64,000 nt of DNA from Musa acuminata AAA Group (taxonomy: Eukaryota; Streptophyta; Magnoliopsida; Zingiberales; Musaceae). Positions 58,489-64,000 of this stretch are shown here, piece after piece (within the stretch, counting starts at the first letter, position 1; each line of letters opens with the position of its first letter). A program made the position numbers and the translations under genes. The notes under the pieces were generated by a model, which was not told where the DNA came from, made no database searches, and worked only from the letters and a program-made list of their open reading frames with translations. Location: assembly GCF_036884655.1 (NCBI RefSeq), contig NC_088356.1, positions 16,401,501-16,465,500 on the forward strand, read 5' to 3'.

Positions 58489-61400
58489 ATGCCTTTAACC
58501 TGACAACAAAAGAGAGATCTTAACATCATAGATTTGGAGGCATATACTATGGCATCTAAGGAGGCAATCGATGCTAAATTCGAAGCCTTGGAGGCGCGAA
58601 TGGAGGATAAGATTCGGATGCTCTTTACCGAACTCAGATTGGGCCGACCACTAAGCCCGAAGAAATCACATCAAGGAGAGAGCTTTGCCCAATCACACCA
58701 ACCCCAAAGATATGACTTCCAAGAGAGGGGAAGCTCTATGACCAACCCCAACTATCCATGCATGAGAGTGGACTTCCCTAGATGGGAAGAAGGAGACCCG
58801 ATTGGTTGGATCTCGCGCACGGAGCGATATTTTCGGTACCACAAAACCGCGGATGTATCTATGGTGAAAATTGCAGCTATACATCTTGAAGGGGATGTAT
58901 GGAGTCCTTTCATGGCGACAATTCAAAGAAGGACTGCTGATTCGCTTCAGACCAACCGATTACGAGAATATTGACGAACAACTAGCAAAGATCCAACAAA
59001 CCTCCACCATTCAGGAGTACCAAACCAGGTTTGAAAGGTTATCTAATCAAACTCATGATTGGTCTCAAAAACAGCTATTGTGGACCTTCATTGAGGGCTT
59101 GAAGCCGGAGATCCGAGGAGAAGTTAAAGCGCGACAACCGTATACGCTTATGGCAGCCATCTCTTTCGCACGACATCAAGAGGAGCAATTGAACCATGAA
59201 GCTCGGAGGACTAGGGTCTCTCCTCAACCAGTAATATTGAAGCCCTTAGCCCCCCCTACTGTCGACCAAGTCCCTACACTAAAGAGGTTAACAAGAGAAG
59301 AGCTTCGGGAGCGATATGCGAAGGGGTTATGTTGGCATTGTGATGAGCCGTGGAGCCGTGAGCATCGCTGTAGTAAAGGGGGACTTCTTATGATTGAACC
59401 GATAGAAGAAGAGGTCATTGAACATCCAAAAGAGAGCCTTGAACATAAAGAAGAAGATGCAGAAGAAGAGCCACAACCGACCGAAGTTACGGTACATACA
59501 CTAGCTAACTACTCAAACCCGCAAACGATGAAAATTGGAGGCCTTCTCAAACAACAACCAATCACTGTTCTCATCGACACGGGCAGTACTACTAACTTCC
59601 TAAATAGTAAGCTTGCTGTTCGGATATCATTACCTATCGAGAATCGCTGCAGGTTTGATGTTAAGGTCACCGACGGACGGATTTTGAATTGTGATCATAG
59701 GCGCTTGCAGGAGAAACTATTGCTGTAGGACCAAGAGATAATTGCAGATTTCTTCCTTCTCCCTCTTAACAATCATGAGGCCATGCTCAGAATTAAATGG
59801 TTGACGACATTAGGTGATATTTCTTGGAATTTTATGAAACTAATTATGAAATTTTATAGTAAGGAGAAACATGTGACATTGCACGGGAAACGTGGGGGCG
59901 ACATAACAATGATTTGCACACAACAAATGGAGAATGTTTTGCATAAAGCATGCAGCGGCTTTTTGGTACAACTTGAGCAGCAAACTAAGGGAGAGCCAAC
60001 AAAATTTGAAGATCCAAATCTACTTCCTTTGCTTGCTGAATTTTCAAATATATTTGACGAACCGCGCAACGTACCTCTTACCTATCGGCATGATCATTGT
60101 ATAATGATTCTTCCAGGCAAATCTTCAGCAAATGCTCAGCCATATCAGTATCCATATCTCCAGAAGGATGAAATAGAAAGGATTATAAAAGAGATGCTCG
60201 AAACAGGAGTTATTCGGCTAAGTTGCAACCTCTACTCTTCGCCGGTGCTACTTGTACGCAAGAAGGACGAAACAAGGCGAATATGTGTTGATTACCGAGC
60301 TCTCAATGACATAATCATCAAGGATAAATACTTTATTCCAATAGTAGATGAATTGCTAGATGAAAGGGAGCACAAATCTTTACAAAGCTGGACCTTTGAT
60401 CCAGGTATCATCAAATACGAGCATGCGAAGAAGACATATGGAAAACCACCTTTTGAACACACAACAACCACGAATTTTTGCTTTCTTCAACAAAAGGTGG
60501 AATATCTTGGGCATATCATATCGGAGGAAGGTGTGGCAGTGGACCCCTTCAAAATTGGAGCAATGCAAAACTGGCCGACCTCGAGAAACATAAAATTGCT
60601 ACATGGCTTTCTGGGTTTAATAGGCTACTACCGCAAGTTCGTGAAAAACTATGGAAAGATCAGTGCACCACTTACTTCCTTACTAGAAAAAGATATCTTC
60701 CAATGGTTGGACAGAGCCTCCGCTGCCTTCGACAAACTTAAGGCAGCCATGACGACGATGCCGGTGCTAACACTACCAGATTTCAACTGACCCTTCATTA
60801 TTGAGGCTGACACATCTAGAGTCAGAATTGGAGCCATTCTCATGCAAGATGGTCGACCACTCATATACACTAGCAAGACATTATCTCCCTCCGATCAAAA
60901 TATGTCAACATATGATAAGGAGATGCTCGCCATTGTGCGCGCAGCAACGAGGTGGAGATTATACTTGATCAGGCGATACTTTCAAATCAAGACCGACCAT
61001 AAAAGCCTAAAATATCTCTTGGAGCAGAAGATATCTTCCCCCGAGCAGCAAAAATGGGTAACAAAACTTCTTGGATTTGATTTTGAAATAACTTACAAAA
61101 AGGGGAAAGAGAATGTTCTTGCAGATGCGCTTTCGCAGCTACCTGAGCAAGTTGAAGTTTCGACCGTTTCACTTCCGACCAGCGACTTCCTTGAGGATAT
61201 TAAGATGGAATGGCAGGAAGATTCAGATACTAGTAAGATTATAAAAAAATTGGAGGAAGCACCAAGCCCCATGGCTCATTACAATTGAGACTCAAAAGAA
61301 TTACACTATAAGGGACGCATTGTGCTTGTGACAAATTCTACTTACATCTTCAATAGCAGATTTTGGACAAAGTTATTCTATATGCAGGGTACTAAATTGA

Positions 61401-61680
61401 AAAGGAGTATGACATATCACCCACAAACCAACAGCCAACCGGAAGTTTTAAACAGGTGCTTGGAGACAGCCCAAAGCCACCCACCAAATATGACTACCCA
61501 AAGAGAACTCCAGACCCAGCCAAGTGCCATTATTGATCGACGGATCGTGACTCGACGACGACGACCCACTAATGAAGTGCTAATACAGTGGGCGAACCTA
61601 CCAAAAGAAGATGCCACTTAGGAGAACTATGACGACTTGAAGATCAAATTCCCAGAATTCATGAATCATCAGCCTCGAGG
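58489..61680 (+). pseudogene. Broken chromovirus gag-pol (element A)
   Basis: Gag begins MPLT at 58489 with an early TGA. The open frame resumes (58534-58974), then shifts after an internal deletion near 58900 into 58871-59728. That frame includes a zinc-knuckle-like CWHCDEPWSREHRC and the protease site IDTGSTTNF. RT starts in 59783-60790 (RRICVDYRALNDIIIKDKYF). About 50 codons containing the YxDD catalytic centre are missing at about 60360, where LLDE jumps to a distal RT block. RNase H is at 60842-61288 ([31 protein letters not shown]). Integrase is reduced to a tail with SMTYHPQTNSQPEVLNRCLE. The chromodomain-like end VLIQWANLPKEDAT meets a stop. Confidence 0.88.
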
Positions 61681-61707
61681 ACAAGGCTGATTTGAAGAGG
61701 GCGGGTC

Positions 61708-62145
61708 TGTTAGGACTCTAGCTTGGAGAGTCCTAATTGAGAGGGACAATCATGTAAAAATATTAGGACTCTAGCTAGGAGAGTCCTAATTGAGAGGGAC
61801 ATTCTGTTAGGACTCTAGCTAGGAGAGTCCTAATTGTGAGGGGCATTCATGTAGGAGGTTTTTTCTTAGAGAAGAATTAGGAGTTGTAAGGGAATAGGAG
61901 TCTTGAGTAGGAGTCCTATTAGGAGTTGGTTAGAAGTAAGAGTCTTAAGTAGGAGTCCTATTAGGAGTTAGGGTTTAGAAGCCCTATAAATAGCCATGTA
62001 TTCCTTCTCTTTTCTTAAGCAATAGATGAATCTTTTCTGCAGCCTTTGAGCAGCAACTTGGAGGGAGGAACCCCTATAGAGTTCCAAGGAGGCCGATCCC
62101 CTAAAGAGATCAACCCCAAGTTTAGAATCTGCAAGGGTTCTAACA
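61708..62145 (+). repeat. 3' LTR of chromovirus A (438 bp)
   Basis: TGTTAGGACTC to GGGTTCTAACA. Its first 140 bp contain three copies of AGGACTCTAGCTAGGAGAGTCCT (near 61711, 61765 and 61810), itself a near-perfect palindrome. A TATA-like CTATAAATAG lies at about 61983. Confidence 0.9.
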
Positions 62146-62447
62146 CGGCCTCCTTGGAACTTTATAGGGGTTCTTCCCTCCAAGTTACTACTCAAAGGCT
62201 GTAGAAAAGATTCATCTATTACTTAAGAAAAGAGGAGGAATATATGGCTATTTATAGGGCTTCTAAACCCTAACTCCTAATAAGACTCCTACTCAAGACT
62301 CCTATTCCTTTACAACTCTTAATTCTTCTCTAAGAAACAACCTCCTAACCCTAGCCGACCTCTTCACCTCTTTAATAGGGGTTGGCTTAGGTAGATTTTA
62401 CATAAATGTCCCTCTCAATTAGGACTCTCCTAGCTAGAGTCCTAACA
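62146..62447 (-). repeat. Inverted LTR of the same chromovirus family, truncated
   Basis: Reads as the LTR from its start (62447, TGTTAGGACTC on the minus strand) to ...GGAGGCCG at 62146, lacking about 50 terminal bases. It has only one copy of the palindromic motif. Element A ends exactly where it begins, so A appears to have inserted into this older LTR. Confidence 0.85.
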
Positions 62448-64000
62448 GACAGTTGCATGACCTAAGAGTTGACATGTTCTTTATGTGCTTTTTTTATCTA
62501 TTTGATAACCAGCAAAATCATCATCGGTATAAGCATGTTACTCAAAGTTTTTAGAATTTGGATAATAAACTACCTATCATGCCTCTATAAGTTTTTTGAC
62601 CAAAATATTCTCCATTAGTATCTATATCTAGTTTTGTAGAAGTGCTTATTGGTGTATTAATAGCTTTAGCACTATCCATATTAAACCGTTTTAAGAGATC
62701 TAAAGCATACTTAGTCTGACTAATAAAAATTCTATCACTTAGTTATTTAATTTGCAATCCTAAGAAAAAAGTTAATTCACCCAATAAGTGAAGGAGCTTA
62801 ATGGCTTATGGCTTCAAGTCTAGCTACAAGAACGAATATTTCTTCATAATCGATACCTTCTTCTTAGTTGAAATCTTTGACCATTAATCTAATATTGATA
62901 CTAAGTTCATCTTGGTTGTTTCTAAAGACTTATTTAGTACCAATTACAAAATGATCACTTGGTCTAAGAACAAGCTTCCACACCTCATTTCTCTCAAATT
63001 AATTTAATTCCTAATGCATTGCAATAACCCATGAATCATCTTTCAGGGCCTCGTCAATACATTTAGGTTTAATTTGAGATAAAAAGACTGCATTTACACA
63101 AAAATTTTTAAGAGAAGAACGAGTTTGAATACCTTTTGATGTGTCTCCAATGATTAACTCTTTAGGATGAGTATCTACATACTTCCAATCCTTAGGTAAG
63201 GATTCTTTGGAAGAAGATGCATCCAATTTGCTAGTGGGAGATAAGGTTTCATTCAAATTTAAAGCGTCAAAATCAAAATTATCATCAAAATTTTTTTTCT
63301 TAAATTCGAAAACCTCATTGAAAATAACATAAATAGATTTTTCTATGACTAAAGTTTATTTATTAAACACACAAAATTCTTTAGAAGTAGAAGAATATCT
63401 AAGAAAAATGTCTTCATCTAATTTTGCATCAAATTTTCTTATAGCATCTTTTTCGTTTAAAACAAAATATTTATAACTGAAAACTTTAAAATATAAAATA
63501 TTAGATTTTTTTTATTCCATAATTCATAAAGAGTTTTGGAAAGTAATGGTCTTACTAGAACCTTATTCATGACATAGCATGTCGTGTTAATGGCTTCGAT
63601 TCAAAAACATTTAGGTTAGCTATGTTCGTTTAACATAGTTTTTACCATTTCTTATAAGCTCAGAAACATTGTAATGGCTTAGGTTAGCTATGTTAATGGC
63701 TTCGATCCAAAAACATTGTAGTTTCTTAAAGTAGAGAAATTATAGTTGTACCCATTTGATTCATAAAAGTTTTGAAAATTACAGTTTTGAAACTCACCAC
63801 TATGATTACTACGTATAGATGTAATCATAAGTCTTTTTCATTTTGAACAAGTTTATAAAATTTTAAAAAAATACTTAAAATAATTACTTTTGTGTGCCAA
63901 AAAGTATGTCCAAGTGTATCTACTATAATCATCAACAATTACAAAAGTATATTGGCTATCTCCTAGGCTTATTATATTAATTAGTCTAAATAAATCAATA
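62448..64000 (-). pseudogene. Degenerate copia pol (integrase to RT), continuing past the window
   Basis: Minus-strand blocks: integrase near 64000-63800 (YTFVIVDDYSRYTWTYFLAH), a Glu-containing HSGEFQN block near 63770, then the RT lead-in at 63256-63011 (DWKYVDTHPKELIIGD; FLSQIKPKCIDEALKDDSW) and decayed RT downstream. Many stops. A 30-bp phrase (AATGGCTTCGATYCAAAAACATT) occurs twice at about 63581 and 63685, a local duplication within integrase. It resembles the gag-bearing element at the left edge in type (Sirevirus-like), but no shared sequence links them. Confidence 0.75.

Larger units (their letters stand above)
57218..61707 (+). mobile_element. Chromovirus A internal region, internally deleted
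   Basis: Leader, gag, protease, partial RT, RNase H, only the tail of integrase, chromodomain-like end, then polypurine tract GAAGAGGGCGGG (61694-61705). The best preserved of the three related chromoviruses, but still defective. Confidence 0.9.

Overview
This window is nuclear DNA from a flowering plant. It has spliced genes with GT-AG introns, a chloroplast chlorophyll-biosynthesis gene, and many nested Ty1/copia and Ty3/gypsy retrotransposons. Repeat style and gene features suggest a monocot, perhaps of the banana family; that placement is a guess from pattern memory, not a measurement. Two real host genes can be read. They converge on each other; everything else is introns, spacers, simple repeats and mobile elements.

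Layout. 1-3248: remains of a Sirevirus-like copia element (minus strand: gag-protease remnant, primer binding site, 1.27 kb LTR), bracketed by a 163-bp direct duplication of LTR tail plus host flank. 3293-11555 (+): the C-terminal half of ChlD, the D subunit of magnesium chelatase, in nine exons; the N-terminal exons lie beyond the left edge. 11556-19027: spacer holding a (TA)n tract split by a 3.75 kb LTR-like unit. 19028-40239 (-): a complete five-exon EF-hand protein of the CML49/CML50 (peflin-like) type, 279 residues, whose first intron is about 20 kb. That intron contains a hAT-like element carrying a fragment of a RALF peptide gene, two opposed chromoviruses, an 831-bp inverted-repeat element nested in one of them, and a non-coding LTR element.

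40240-44860: upstream spacer with local duplications and one unassigned exon-like segment. 44858-62447: a retrotransposon nest. A young copia element (48393-57002, two LTRs, 5-bp target duplication AGTAG, gag open but pol broken) sits in an older copia relative. The far side of that relative runs directly into a truncated chromovirus (57012-62145), which itself sits in an inverted LTR of its own family. 62448-64000: degenerate copia pol on the minus strand.

No RNA genes, CRISPR arrays or prokaryote-style operons were seen. ChlD acts in the plastid with the I and H subunits; the CML protein is a calcium sensor candidate. Their adjacency does not imply a shared pathway. The most unusual items are the RALF fragment inside a transposon, the host gene that keeps a perfect reading frame across a 20 kb transposon-filled intron, the 3085-bp-offset duplication at the left edge, and a four-times-repeated motif in the copia leader. 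I found no convincing new gene system.
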